A DNA stretch of 64,000 nt, from positions 1 to 64,000 of the forward strand of contig NZ_PPSM01000088.1 of assembly GCF_002916655.1 (NCBI RefSeq), given 5' to 3'. The notes under the pieces were generated by a model. It ran no database searches. It was not told the origin of the DNA and saw nothing but the letters and a program-made list of their open reading frames with translations. The position numbers and the translations under genes were made by a program. Origin of the DNA: Novosphingobium sp. HII-3. Lineage in GTDB: Bacteria > Pseudomonadota > Alphaproteobacteria > Sphingomonadales > Sphingomonadaceae. Shown here one piece after another: positions 7,452 to 16,678 of this stretch; the first letter of the stretch is position 1, and the number at the start of each line of letters is the position of its first letter.

Positions 7452-9019
7452 CAATGCATTCCCGCCAGCGAAGCGTTGCGCGGCAGGGGGCGCAGGAACA
7501 GCACCAGCGGAACCACCGCCAGCGTCACCAGGCTCATTGCGAAGAAGATGTCGTTGTAGGTCATGACAAGCGCCTGTTGCTGTATTTGCTGGCCGAGAAG
7601 CCTCAGGCCCGCTGCCTCACCGCCGACCGCGTTGCTCAGGCCGGAGAGGTAATTCTGTACATCGGCGGAGTTGGCGTTGAGGCTCTCCTCGATCCGCCGG
7701 GAGTGAAGCCATAGCCGGTCCTGCTGAAGGATCGATATGCCCGCTAGCGCGAAGCTGCCGCCCAGGTTGCGCATGGCGTTGAACAGGCCGGAGGCATCGC
7801 CAGCGTCTTCGGGAGGGACAGACTGGACGACGGCCTGGCTCAGGAACAGCATCCCCAGGATCTGTCCCACGCCGCGCATGAGCTGGGACTCGGTGAAGTC
7901 GCTGCCGACGGAGGCTGCGGTCAGGGAGGTTTCCAGATAGGCGGAAATGCCCATGATTCCCATGCCAAGCGCCACCGCGATGCGGATGTCGACATAGCGG
8001 ATCAGCAGGGGCACGAAGGGCATCAGAAGGATGCTTGGAATGCCCGAAAGAAGCACGACTTGGCCCGACTGCAGGGAGTTGTACCCGGCGATGGCCGCAA
8101 GGAACTGCGGGATGGCATAGGATGTGCCGTAAAGCACGACGCCAAGTGCAACACCCATCAGCGCCACTGACCCGAACTGCCGGTCGAGCAGCAGCGAGAG
8201 CTTGATCACGGGCCGTTTGGCGGTGAACTGACCGTAGAACAGCATCACGAAGCCGACGATCGTCAGGATCGCCATCTGCTGGATGAGACCGGACGCAAAC
8301 CACTCCTCCCGAGCACCTTCTTCGAGGAAGACAGTCAGGCCACCCATGCCGAGCGCCAATCCGATGATGCCGATCCAGTCGGCCTCGCGAAACAGATGCA
8401 GCCTGGATGGCTGGTGCGGCAGACCCACGAGCAGAAGGACGATGAGGATGATCGAGAGGGGAACGTTCAGAAAGAACGCGTAATGCCAGCTCACGTTCTC
8501 TGCCAGCCAGCCACCGACCAGGGGCCCCACGAGCGGCCCCAGAATCGCCACCACGCCAAAGGCGGCCGTGCCCACCGATTGCTGATGCCGGGGAAGCCTT
8601 TGCGCGATGATCGTCTGCGCGGTCGGGATCATGGCGCCGCCGGTGATTCCCTGGCCGACTCGTCCGATGATCATGACCGTGAGGGAGTTGGCAAATCCGC
8701 AAAGTATGGAGAAGCCGGTGAACAGGGTCACCGAGATCAGCAGGAACGTGCGCAATCCAAGGACACGTTCCAGCCAGGCCGAAAGCGGGATGATGATGAT
8801 CTCAGCCACGAGGTACGAGGTCGCCACCCAGGCGCCTTCCGTGCCTGACGCGCCGATTTCGCCCTGAATGGTCGGCAAGGCGGAGTTGACGATCGAGATA
8901 TCGAGCGTCGCCATCAGCGCGCCCAAGGTTCCTGCCGCGACCGCAAGCCAGGCACTCAGGTCCGCATTGGCCGGTCGGGTCTGCGCGGCGTTGGCAGCGG
9001 TGGCGGCGGATGACGCCAT
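7451..9019 (-). CDS. DHA2-family MFS efflux permease, EmrB type
   Basis: A 522-residue, 14-helix drug:proton antiporter. Visible hallmarks are motif D1 (LDISIVNSALPTIQGEIG) in helix 1, WVATSYLVAEIIIIPLSAWL, and the motif A/C region (GRVGQGITGGAMIPTAQTI, FGVVAILGPLVGPLVGGWL) followed by WHYAFFLNVP. These are the EmrB/QacA family signatures. One base separates it from the EmrA-like gene and it overlaps the NodT-like gene by one base, so the three genes form one operon. Substrates cannot be read from sequence; hydrophobic antibiotics or aromatic acids are usual for the family. Confidence 0.92.
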   Translation of the reverse strand: MASSAATAANAAQTRPANADLSAWLAVAAGTLGALMATLDISIVNSALPTIQGEIGASGTEGAWVATSYLVAEIIIIPLSAWLERVLGLRTFLLISVTLFTGFSILCGFANSLTVMIIGRVGQGITGGAMIPTAQTIIAQRLPRHQQSVGTAAFGVVAILGPLVGPLVGGWLAENVSWHYAFFLNVPLSIILIVLLLVGLPHQPSRLHLFREADWIGIIGLALGMGGLTVFLEEGAREEWFASGLIQQMAILTIVGFVMLFYGQFTAKRPVIKLSLLLDRQFGSVALMGVALGVVLYGTSYAIPQFLAAIAGYNSLQSGQVVLLSGIPSILLMPFVPLLIRYVDIRIAVALGMGIMGISAYLETSLTAASVGSDFTESQLMRGVGQILGMLFLSQAVVQSVPPEDAGDASGLFNAMRNLGGSFALAGISILQQDRLWLHSRRIEESLNANSADVQNYLSGLSNAVGGEAAGLRLLGQQIQQQALVMTYNDIFFAMSLVTLAVVPLVLFLRPLPRNASLAGMH

Positions 9020-9020
9020 G

Positions 9021-10193
9021 TCAATTCGCCTTGTTTTCGAGCTGCTCCTGGTCCTTCTGGATGCGGTCTATTTCGCCCTTTCCGCCCCGGGTGTCCACGG
9101 TGACCCTTACGGAGAGACCCGGGACCAGAACCTTGCGCGCCGAGGCCGGTGCCTCGATCGCGAGCCGAACCGGTACGCGTTGCACGATCTTGGTGAAATT
9201 GCCGGTGGCGTTCTGCGGCGGCAGGATGGAGAACTGCGCGCCCGTTCCGGGCGAGACGCTGATCACGCGGCCACGAATTTCGGTACCCTCCAGAGCATCC
9301 ACGGCGATCTTGGCGGGCTGGCCCGGGCGCATGCGTGCCAGCTGGGTCTCCTTGAAGTTGGCGACCACGTAGAGCTTGTCCAGCGGAACCACCGTCATGA
9401 GCCGGGTGCCAGCCTGCACAAACTGGCCGACCCGAACCGTGCGGTCACCGATGCGGCCGTCGGTCGGGGAGGCCATGCGGGTGGAGGAAAGATCAATCCC
9501 CGCCGCCTGCAGCTGGGCTCGTGCTCCTTCGCCCTGCGCCTCCGCCTGTCGGACCTGTGCGCGCATGCCGGAGACCCGGCGGCGCTGCATTTCAAGTGCG
9601 GCCGCTTGCTGGCGGACCTGCTGCGCCGACTGATCCGCCGCGAGCCGCAGCTGCGCGAGTTGCTGCCGGGTTTCGGCTCCGCTCGCCGCCAGCGGCGCGT
9701 AACGTGCCACTTCGGCGGCGTCGTGCGCGGCCTTGTCCCTCGCAGCCTCGAGCTGGGCCTCCGCTTGCTCGATGGCCGCTTCCTGCTCGGAAATGGCCGC
9801 GCGCGCGTTCTCCGCTCCCGCGGAAGCCTGCGCGATCTGAGCGCGGGCCTGGGCTACCTGGGCGTCGTAGTTACCCGGATCAATCCAGACGAGTTGCTGT
9901 CCGGCGACGACATCCTGGTCGTCTCCCACGAGCACTGCGGTCACGTACCCGCTAACCTTGGGCGCGATCGTGACAGCATCTGCGCGGATCTGCGCGTCGT
10001 CCGTTTCTTCGAAGTACTGGCCATAGGTCTTGTACCGGACGACCCAGATGGCGACGGCAAGCAGGACGACAGCTGCCGCAATCAGCAGGATGCCCTTTGT
10101 CCGTCTGCTCAGACCCGGCCGGCGGGAGCCTTCGTTGGCGGCTTCATCGCGAGGTTCATCGTCGGGTTGAGGGGGAGTGCGTTCATCAGCCAT
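9021..10193 (-). CDS. HlyD/EmrA-type periplasmic adaptor protein
   Basis: A 390-residue membrane-fusion protein. A basic cytoplasmic N-terminus is followed by one membrane anchor (GILLIAAAVVLLAVAIWVV), then ETDDAQIRADAVTIAPKVSGYV, the conserved EmrA-type lipoyl half-motif. A long Ala- and Gln-rich coiled-coil hairpin follows (about residues 105-215), then the second lipoyl half and beta-barrel (RMASPTDGRIGDRTVRVGQFV). It is the first gene of the efflux operon and links the MFS permease to the NodT channel. Confidence 0.92.
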   Translation of the reverse strand: MADERTPPQPDDEPRDEAANEGSRRPGLSRRTKGILLIAAAVVLLAVAIWVVRYKTYGQYFEETDDAQIRADAVTIAPKVSGYVTAVLVGDDQDVVAGQQLVWIDPGNYDAQVAQARAQIAQASAGAENARAAISEQEAAIEQAEAQLEAARDKAAHDAAEVARYAPLAASGAETRQQLAQLRLAADQSAQQVRQQAAALEMQRRRVSGMRAQVRQAEAQGEGARAQLQAAGIDLSSTRMASPTDGRIGDRTVRVGQFVQAGTRLMTVVPLDKLYVVANFKETQLARMRPGQPAKIAVDALEGTEIRGRVISVSPGTGAQFSILPPQNATGNFTKIVQRVPVRLAIEAPASARKVLVPGLSVRVTVDTRGGKGEIDRIQKDQEQLENKAN

Positions 10194-10545
10194 CGAGGCT
10201 GCCCATTACGTCAAGCGAATAAAGCGTCAAGATCATTATATCGCGCAAGCACACCCCCCAGTTTCCGCCAATCCATGACAAAGCCGAAGATCCCTTTCGG
10301 TTCCCTTCGCATCCGGCACGATTGTTTCTGCGGCATCGCTGCCACGGCTTGCGAGCGGATGCGATGAAGCGTACGCTCCGAATCATAATAAAACGCATCC
10401 GGAGATAGGGTGTATGGAGAGGTACGATCCAAGCATTCACGCTTGTCCATTCGGCACGTTGTGCGGAATGAGTTGTGTGGCGTTTCTGTTGTTCGCGACA
10501 GTTCTTCTGGCGCTAACGTGAACCCATGGCGAAGGCCGGGGATGC
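10194..10545. promoter_or_regulatory. Promoter region of the efflux operon, with a direct repeat
   Basis: A 352-base gap with no convincing gene. Two copies of CGTCAAG (10209-10215 and 10225-10231), 16 bases apart, lie just upstream of the EmrA-like start; read toward the operon they are CTTGACG and could hold a -35 element or an operator. No regulator gene is adjacent. The part nearest 10545 is AT-neutral and also holds the 3' flank of the flavoprotein gene. Confidence 0.35.
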
Positions 10546-11460
10546 TTATCGAAGCAATGTCCCGGTTTCGGCCAGATCATTGCGGATAGTCGTTGCGGCT
10601 ACTCCGCCTTCTCCCATGGCGTGGCTGATCTGATCCAGCCCTTTGACGACGTCTCCTGCAGCGTAGAGCCCCGGTATGGACGTGCGCTGATGATCATCGA
10701 CCACCAGGCAGCCGTCGTCCGTCGCTTCTGCGCCAAGCATCAGGGCCAGCTCGGACCGAATGATTGACCCAAGCGCCGGGTAGACGGAATCGAATGCGAG
10801 CTCGCCGGCTGGGGTGGGAACAAGCATTTCCTCCCCGGCAAGACGCAGGGGCGCACAGGGCCCATCGATAAGCCGTATACCGACCCTGCTGACCTGTTCC
10901 CGTTCAAGTTCGCTCAGATCATGCTTCGCATCCGGCGCGACGAGGGTGACGCTGTGCGTGTACATCCGCAGGAAAAGCGCCTCCTTGAAGCCGTGAGTGC
11001 CGCTGCCGATGACGCCAACACGCTTGTCAGTCACCTCGAAACCGTCGCAGATGGGGCAGTAGCGCAAGAGCCCACGAGCGAGCGCCGCGTCATGGACCTC
11101 GGGTGCGATCGGTGGGCGCTTGTTGACGACGCCGGTCGCAAGAAGCACCGTACGAGCAGCGACTTCCAGCCCCTCGCCGCGCGCGATGAAGGTGTCGTCA
11201 TTGCGCTCAAGCGTTTCGATAAGCGCGTCTGTCACATGAGCGCCGAACTCGGCTGCCTGTTCGCGCATCCGCGCCAGCAGGTCTTCGCCAGAGATCCCAC
11301 CGGGATAGCCGGGGTGATTGCGGGTGCACGGGATAAGGGCAGCCCGGCTCTTGCCCGCGTCTACCAGCCCCGTCCGAAGGTGAAAGCGCGACAGGTAAAT
11401 CGCGGCGGTCAGGCCCGCAGGCCCCGCGCCGATGATGAGGCAATCAAGTGGTGTGTCCAT
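10546..11460 (-). CDS. Thioredoxin-reductase-like NAD(P)/FAD oxidoreductase
   Basis: A 304-residue flavoprotein. The N-terminal FAD Rossmann motif GAGPAGLTAA lies at residues 11-20, and a CxxC pair (Cys135-Pro-Ile-Cys138, in RYCPICDGFEV) sits where thioredoxin reductases carry CATC. The NAD(P) Rossmann motif GVIGSGTHG and the C-terminal FAD motif GLYAAGDVV with GEGGVAATTI follow. The size and domain order are those of low-molecular-weight thioredoxin reductase, but the CPIC pair and the divergent NADP loop suggest a different electron acceptor. The ATG at 11460 is preferred because conserved sequence begins at once; an in-frame ATG at 11475 is possible. It stands alone. Confidence 0.85.
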   Translation of the reverse strand: MDTPLDCLIIGAGPAGLTAAIYLSRFHLRTGLVDAGKSRAALIPCTRNHPGYPGGISGEDLLARMREQAAEFGAHVTDALIETLERNDDTFIARGEGLEVAARTVLLATGVVNKRPPIAPEVHDAALARGLLRYCPICDGFEVTDKRVGVIGSGTHGFKEALFLRMYTHSVTLVAPDAKHDLSELEREQVSRVGIRLIDGPCAPLRLAGEEMLVPTPAGELAFDSVYPALGSIIRSELALMLGAEATDDGCLVVDDHQRTSIPGLYAAGDVVKGLDQISHAMGEGGVAATTIRNDLAETGTLLR

Positions 11461-11565
11461 GGAGGCGCAAGGCATCGGTATGCCAGAGGTTCCAGCAGCC
11501 CCCCGGAAAATCGCAACTTGGCGGGAGTTCGGACGATCTCCCGCCAATCGGACCAACGTGGCTTT

Positions 11566-13011
11566 TTAAGGGCCGACGTCTCCGTTTGCCGTGCGGACGC
11601 GGTACCCCTGGTGAGACGCGAAGCCCAGTGCCGTGGCGACCTTGTCATTCCAGCTATAGGGGTCCGATCGGATGATCGGGGCTCCGTCCTCCCCAAACAG
11701 CACCGTCTGATAGATCAGCCGCACCGGTATCTCGCGGGGCAGGGGGACGAAGGTTTCCTTGCCTGTTGCACGTGCCCGCTGCCATTCCTCAAGCACGCCC
11801 TCGTCACGGGCGAGCATCTCGGCAAAGCCGAGGGCGTCTTCCACACGCACGCAGCCATGGCTGCGCTGTCTCTGAACCTCGTTGAACAATTGCTTGGCAG
11901 GCGTGTCGTGAAGGTAGATCTGGTGATCATTCTTCATGTCGAACTTGACCAGGCCGAGCGAGTTCTTGGGCCCGGGCTGCTGAACGATCCAGCCGTCCTC
12001 CCAAGCCATGTTGTTCTGCCGCAGATAGCCCGCGCCCTTACCCTCGATCTCGTTCTTCTGGATGGAACGAGGGACAGTCCAGGTGGGATTCGCGACAAGC
12101 CGGTAAATCGGCGATCCAAGCTGGGGCGTCTCATGGTCGGGTTCACCCACAATGGCCTTGCGCGTGTCGGCAAGTTTGCCGTCGCGCCAGTAGCTCAACC
12201 GGCCTGAAGCGATGTTCACATCTATCCGCGTTGCCGCTGGCTGCCGTTCCAGCCAGCGCATCCGCTCCATCGCGACGGCCATCTCGCGCGCCCTGTCGTC
12301 GTCCGAAAGGTTCAGGATGCCCAGCGCATCGCTGCCGATCACGCCATCGGGCTTGATGCCGTAATCCGCCTGCATGCGCCGGACAGCCTGTACCATCGCG
12401 GGTGTGTAACGATCGCCTTGCGCGGCTTCCGGAGCCAGGTAATCGGAGGCCACCAGCTGGCGCGCGATCACCGGAATGCGCTTATCCGTAGCGCCAGGGT
12501 CGATGGCTTCACCCTTGTCCGGAATCACGGGGGAAGGACCGTTCCGCTGCCGACGCAGTTCCGTGTACGCCTTGGACAGACTGCGGTAGCCATCGTCCTG
12601 CGGGGCCAGAGAATCGAGCCAGTCCTTCACCTTGCCGTCGGCAACGGCCTGCGCCAATCCTCGCTCCAGGTCAGGCTTCGGCCGCGCGATCGTGTAGACT
12701 TCGTGCAGCTTGGACGGATCGCTGGCGCCGGTGGCCAGTGCGGCGGCGTATCGCAGAGCGCTGCGTGTCAGCGCCTGATCGCCGTCCTGATTTGCAGGAT
12801 CGCCTTCGACTGTGAAGTTCATCGCGTCCAGGCCGTGGGCTACGCGGCCGTCGATGGCGGAGCGTAGCTGGCCGGCCGTGTCGCTGGACCAGTCGACCTG
12901 GTCTATACTCGCCACCGCTGCAGCGCTCTCACGGTCTCCCGTGAAGGCATCGCATCCGCTGAGGGCGAAGGCCAAAGTCAGCAACGAACAAGCAATTGCA
13001 CCACTGCGCAC
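11566..13011 (-). CDS. L,D-transpeptidase lipoprotein, YcbB (LdtD) type
   Basis: A 481-residue murein cross-linking enzyme. The lipoprotein signal has lipobox ALSGC (Cys20). An N-terminal scaffold region precedes a peptidoglycan-binding segment (AVRRMQADYGIKPDGVIGSDALGILN), then the YkuD catalytic domain (TRKAIVGEPDHETPQLGSPI, NPTWTVPRSI) with the catalytic motif SHGCVRVEDA. This order is that of YcbB proteins, which make 3-3 cross-links. The GTG at 13009-13011 is chosen because AAGGAG lies 6 bases upstream and the lipoprotein signal begins there. A second transpeptidase of another subfamily follows upstream. Confidence 0.92.
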   Translation of the reverse strand: MRSGAIACSLLTLAFALSGCDAFTGDRESAAAVASIDQVDWSSDTAGQLRSAIDGRVAHGLDAMNFTVEGDPANQDGDQALTRSALRYAAALATGASDPSKLHEVYTIARPKPDLERGLAQAVADGKVKDWLDSLAPQDDGYRSLSKAYTELRRQRNGPSPVIPDKGEAIDPGATDKRIPVIARQLVASDYLAPEAAQGDRYTPAMVQAVRRMQADYGIKPDGVIGSDALGILNLSDDDRAREMAVAMERMRWLERQPAATRIDVNIASGRLSYWRDGKLADTRKAIVGEPDHETPQLGSPIYRLVANPTWTVPRSIQKNEIEGKGAGYLRQNNMAWEDGWIVQQPGPKNSLGLVKFDMKNDHQIYLHDTPAKQLFNEVQRQRSHGCVRVEDALGFAEMLARDEGVLEEWQRARATGKETFVPLPREIPVRLIYQTVLFGEDGAPIIRSDPYSWNDKVATALGFASHQGYRVRTANGDVGP

Positions 13012-13090
13012 GCGGATCTCCTTGAAAGACCCGTATAACAACGGAGGTGGACGCGCAGGGTTGCACACGAAACCGGCGCAGACGTCCGGC

Positions 13091-13789
13091 TCAGGCTGCT
13101 CCCATGCGATCTGCGTAGATCATGCGGCCCTTGCCAAGGAAAGCGAACACATCATCCAGCTTGTCCTCGCCCACCGCAAAACACCCCTGGCTGCGTCCAA
13201 GTTTGCCGTGAGCCGAAATCATGTCGTCATTCGCATACCAGGCGCTGTGAACCACCACCGCACGGGCCAGTGCGTTGTTGTTGGTATGGTCCAGACCAAG
13301 CAGACGCTGTGACCGGCCGTGCTTGCCGACGTAATAATCATCCGTAAGGAAGGCGCCTTCGCTCGAAGCGTTGGAACCGAACGCGTTGGAGAAGGTTTTC
13401 AGATAGCCGGTATGCCCCGGATCAGACCCCGAACCATGGGCGACGAGCATACGTGTTGCCTTGCCGCTGACCACGTCGAGGAAATGAAGGCGCGGTTCGG
13501 AAGAGGGCGCATCGAAATCGACAATGGCGATTCGATCCCGCTCCCTGATCGCGGAGGAATGCCGGTTCAGCGCCGCGAGAGCGCGTTCAAGGAGCTTCGG
13601 CTCGACGTCGAAACGCGAGTTCGGTCGCGCAATGCGCGGGGCGGCCGGCACTTTCGGAGGCTTTATCGTCACGCGTTCCGGCGCGGGCGTGGTGAAGGTC
13701 TTCGTGGACTGGGCAAGCGCGCCCACTGCAAGCGTGACGCCAGAAATCATCAGCGCACGGCGGCTGGGTTGAATCGGCAAATTGTGCAT
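13091..13789 (-). CDS. YkuD_2-type murein L,D-transpeptidase
   Basis: A 232-residue protein with a twin-Arg-containing N-terminus (SRRALMISGVTLAVGALA), so probably exported. The catalytic region holds LVAHGSGSDPGHTGYLKTFSNAFGS, VVVHSAWYA and the nucleophile motif GRSQGCFAV, which is characteristic of the YkuD_2 family (murein L,D-transpeptidase catalytic domain family). In this branch the His before GC of classic YkuD enzymes is replaced, as seen here (SQGC). It lies 79 bases upstream of the YcbB-type gene on the same strand and may share its transcript. The final target is inferred to be peptidoglycan. Confidence 0.88.
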   Translation of the reverse strand: MHNLPIQPSRRALMISGVTLAVGALAQSTKTFTTPAPERVTIKPPKVPAAPRIARPNSRFDVEPKLLERALAALNRHSSAIRERDRIAIVDFDAPSSEPRLHFLDVVSGKATRMLVAHGSGSDPGHTGYLKTFSNAFGSNASSEGAFLTDDYYVGKHGRSQRLLGLDHTNNNALARAVVVHSAWYANDDMISAHGKLGRSQGCFAVGEDKLDDVFAFLGKGRMIYADRMGAA

Positions 13790-13961
13790 GTCGCCATTAT
13801 GGGCAAATAGCCCGACATTTGAAGGGGCTAATTTGCCTTTATTTTCGTGTACTTGTGCACGAAAGCGCAGCTGTGAGGCAGTATACCCTCTGAATCACCG
13901 CTCTGGTGGGAGTCGGCCGCTTCTTGGTCGGAAGCGCCCTCATCTTTATAGATGACGTAGA

Positions 13962-14273
13962 TCAGCGTTTACGAACGAACTCTGCACGTAGCACCAGTCC
14001 CTTGATACCCTCGAAACGGCAGTCAATTTCCTGTGTGTCGCCAGTCAGCCGGATCGACTTGATAACCGTGCCGCGCTTCAGCGTCTGGTTCGCACCCTTC
14101 ACCGTCAGATCCTTGATGAGCGTCACGCTGTCGCCATCGGCAAGCCGGTTTCCCACCGCATCGCGAACTTCGACCCGGTCATCGGCCGTCGATTTCTGTG
14201 CTGCCTCGGCTGCGGTGATCCATTCGCCGCTCGCGTCATCATAAACGTACTCGTCATCGCCATTCGTCATCAT
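13962..14273 (-). CDS. yjdM: PhnA/YjdM-like protein without the zinc ribbon
   Basis: A 103-residue cytoplasmic protein. The C-terminal two thirds match the PhnA/YjdM domain (VRDAVGNRLADGDSVTLIKDLTVKG, KRGTVIKSIRLTGDTQEIDCRFEG). The N-terminal Zn-ribbon of the E. coli protein is missing and replaced by a short acidic segment (DDEYVYDDASGEW). The family is called alkylphosphonate utilisation protein but has no proven role in phosphonate breakdown. It is divergent from the TonB receptor gene at 14454, and the 180-base gap between them should hold both promoters. Two consecutive ATG codons give alternative starts. Confidence 0.82.
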   Translation of the reverse strand: MMTNGDDEYVYDDASGEWITAAEAAQKSTADDRVEVRDAVGNRLADGDSVTLIKDLTVKGANQTLKRGTVIKSIRLTGDTQEIDCRFEGIKGLVLRAEFVRKR

Positions 14274-14453
14274 GTCACTCGCTGTTAGCCGAAGCGGGCC
14301 CGTCGGCCCCCCGGGGATTCAGGCTTTATTTACTACTCGCCGCCAAAGCGCCACCGGGAAGGGGCTCGAAGCTGAAGCCCTTGTCGTAAAAACAGGAATA
14401 TCCAGGTTGCAAGCCCGTTCTCTGAAGCTGCAGCCTGCAAAATGAGGTCGCTT

Positions 14454-16544
14454 ATGCCCACCCGGTTGGCTCGTCACGTTGCACTGCTTTGCTCCGCTAT
14501 GGCGAGCACGTCCGCGTTCGCTCAGGAGAGCGCCGGAAGCGCTGATTTCGAGGGCGGAGACATCATCGTCACGGCGCGGAAGCGTGAAGAGCGGGCTGTC
14601 GACGTGCCGATCGCCGTCGCAGCCATCAGCGGCGAGCGCCTGGAACGTCGCGGCGCGCGCAACCTTGCGGACGTGCTGCAGGAGGTACCCGGCGTCGGCA
14701 TCTACGATAGCGGCTCCGCCCTCGGCTCAAAAATCACCATCCGCGGCATATCCAGCTCCTTGGGCGCCAACGAGAACGGGTATTACCTGGATGACCTGCC
14801 GTTCACAGGCGTCACGGTTCCCCTCAGCCCTGATGTGCGGGCATGGGACCTTGACCGGATCGAGGTGCTGCGCGGTCCGCAGGGAACGCTATTCGGCGAA
14901 GGCTCCATGGGCGGCACGGTTCGAATTCTGACGAAGGGCGCCGATCTGGACAACTGGGAAGCCAAGGGCTTCGGGATGGTATCGGATACCCGCGGGGGCG
15001 GAACCAATGCCGGCGCGAAGGGCGCCTTCAACGCTCCTATCCTGCCCGGCGTACTGGCCGTCCGCGTGGCAGGAACCCACGAGCGTTATCAAGGCTGGGT
15101 GGACAACAGTTCCACGGGCCTGTCGAACGTCAACGACCAGACGTATGATACTTTCCGTGCCCGCCTGCGGTTCGACCCCACGCAGCGGCTGTCGATTACC
15201 GGGACTTACTGGCTGTCCACGTCCGAGTTCCCGGCGGGTGGCTCCAACGCCCGGGACGATGGCGAACAGACGCGCGGCACCGTGCCTTCAAGCCGCAGCC
15301 GCCTCGAGCTTTATGGTGCAACCGCCCGCTACGACGTTGGGGGCGCCGAGCTCTTCTATTCCTATTCGCACAGTGACTTCGCGGTTCCCCAGCAGGGTGC
15401 CTCCCCTCTGGGCACGATCGATGTCTCGATCGATATCGGCGTCGAGGCTCATGAACTGCGGCTCGCGTCTACGACTGACGCGCCGCTCAAGTGGACAATC
15501 GGTGGGTATCTGCGCAACGCACAGCGCAACGACATCGTGAAGTTCTCGGCGGCCGGCATCGATAACGACGCTGAACTGCGCAACCGCACCCGCGCAGTCT
15601 TCGGGGAGGCAACCTACACGATCCCGGGCACGCAGCTCGACCTGACAGCGGGCCTGCGGTATTTCGAGGACCGGCTGGGCGGCCAGGAAGCGAATTCGGG
15701 CGAAATCACGCTGCAACCGGGCGACACCTACAAGTCGTGGAATCCGCGGTTCTCCGTAGCATGGCGGCCCCAAGCCAACACCACGATCTACGCCAGCGCC
15801 GCGAAGGGCTTCCGCTCCGGCCAGCTTCAGCCAACCGTACCGCTCGCACTCGCGCCTCTTTATGGTGTGGAACTGCCGTCGGTGCTGCGTCCCGATACCA
15901 TCTGGACTTACGAGGTCGGGGCGAAGGCGGAGCTGTGGGAGCGCAGGCTGTCGCTCGAGGCAGCTGTGTTCTACAGTGACTGGGAGGATGTCACGGTTCG
16001 TCTGCCGATCCCGGGAACGACGTTCAACGGGCTGATCAACTCCAATGGCACCCGCACCAAGGGTGTGGAACTCAGCGCGCTCCTCCAGCCCCTTCCGGGG
16101 CTCTCGCTGGCGGCGAGCGGGGCTTACGTCGACGCCGAGTACACCGGCGAAGTACCGGGCACCGCCATCGTTGATGGCGCTGCCGTGGATGACGTGGCGA
16201 AGTTTACGGCGAATGCCTCGGTCGATTACACCCGCGCGATCAGCGACACGCTTCAGGCGTTCGGACGGGTGGGATGGCAGCACACGTCACCGCGGCGCAA
16301 CTCGTCTTACGCCGCGTTCCTGCCGGGCGATACGATCGATCGGGTGGATGCCCGCATTGGACTTGAATTCCGGGACGTGACCCTGGCCCTGTTCGCGGAC
16401 AACATCACCGATGAGCACGGTGCGACCAGCTTCCGTGAGGTTCAGGTCCTTGGCCCCAACATCTTCGATATCACCTCGACAAGGCTGCGCCCGCGCACCA
16501 TCGGTCTGGAAGCCAGCTTCCATTTCGGCGGTCCGGCCCGCTAG
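14454..16544 (+). CDS. TonB-dependent receptor
   Basis: A 696-residue outer-membrane receptor with a signal peptide (MPTRLARHVALLCSAMASTSAFAQ), TonB-box-like GDIIVTARKREE, plug domain (VDVPIAVAAISGE, NLADVLQEVPGVGIY, WDLDRIEVLRGPQGTLFGEGSMGGTVRILT) and a barrel ending in EASFHF with a terminal aromatic motif. The AxKREE box and GPQGTLFGxGSMGGTVR are typical of sphingomonad receptors that often carry carbohydrates or aromatic compounds, unlike the siderophore type at 3019. The ATG at 14454 has GAGG 6 bases upstream; an in-frame ATG at 14442 has no such site. The histidine kinase gene follows after 134 bases on the same strand. Confidence 0.88.
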   Translation: MPTRLARHVALLCSAMASTSAFAQESAGSADFEGGDIIVTARKREERAVDVPIAVAAISGERLERRGARNLADVLQEVPGVGIYDSGSALGSKITIRGISSSLGANENGYYLDDLPFTGVTVPLSPDVRAWDLDRIEVLRGPQGTLFGEGSMGGTVRILTKGADLDNWEAKGFGMVSDTRGGGTNAGAKGAFNAPILPGVLAVRVAGTHERYQGWVDNSSTGLSNVNDQTYDTFRARLRFDPTQRLSITGTYWLSTSEFPAGGSNARDDGEQTRGTVPSSRSRLELYGATARYDVGGAELFYSYSHSDFAVPQQGASPLGTIDVSIDIGVEAHELRLASTTDAPLKWTIGGYLRNAQRNDIVKFSAAGIDNDAELRNRTRAVFGEATYTIPGTQLDLTAGLRYFEDRLGGQEANSGEITLQPGDTYKSWNPRFSVAWRPQANTTIYASAAKGFRSGQLQPTVPLALAPLYGVELPSVLRPDTIWTYEVGAKAELWERRLSLEAAVFYSDWEDVTVRLPIPGTTFNGLINSNGTRTKGVELSALLQPLPGLSLAASGAYVDAEYTGEVPGTAIVDGAAVDDVAKFTANASVDYTRAISDTLQAFGRVGWQHTSPRRNSSYAAFLPGDTIDRVDARIGLEFRDVTLALFADNITDEHGATSFREVQVLGPNIFDITSTRLRPRTIGLEASFHFGGPAR

Positions 16545-16678
16545 GCCATAGAAGGGCTCGGGTGCTCCGGACGGGGCAGGAGAAGTAAGACTTTAGGGCA
16601 CCCGCACCTTCGACAGACCTGTGGTAGTTCCGGATGATGCGGATCCGGGCTGCCGCAGGCTGACGAAGAAGACGTGCA

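Noticed and set aside
8868..10367. Long plus-strand open frame of 499 codons
   Set aside because: It is antisense to the EmrA- and EmrB-like genes, which have clear family motifs; the frame encodes an Arg/Gly/His-rich sequence of no known type.
10186..10450. Two short open frames upstream of the EmrA-like gene
   Set aside because: They overlap each other and the operon promoter, lack ribosome sites and end at random points.
16545..16678. Terminator from CGGGTGC/GCACCCG repeat after the second TonB receptor
   Set aside because: The 7-bp arms are separated by a long loop and no T-run follows; too weak to call.
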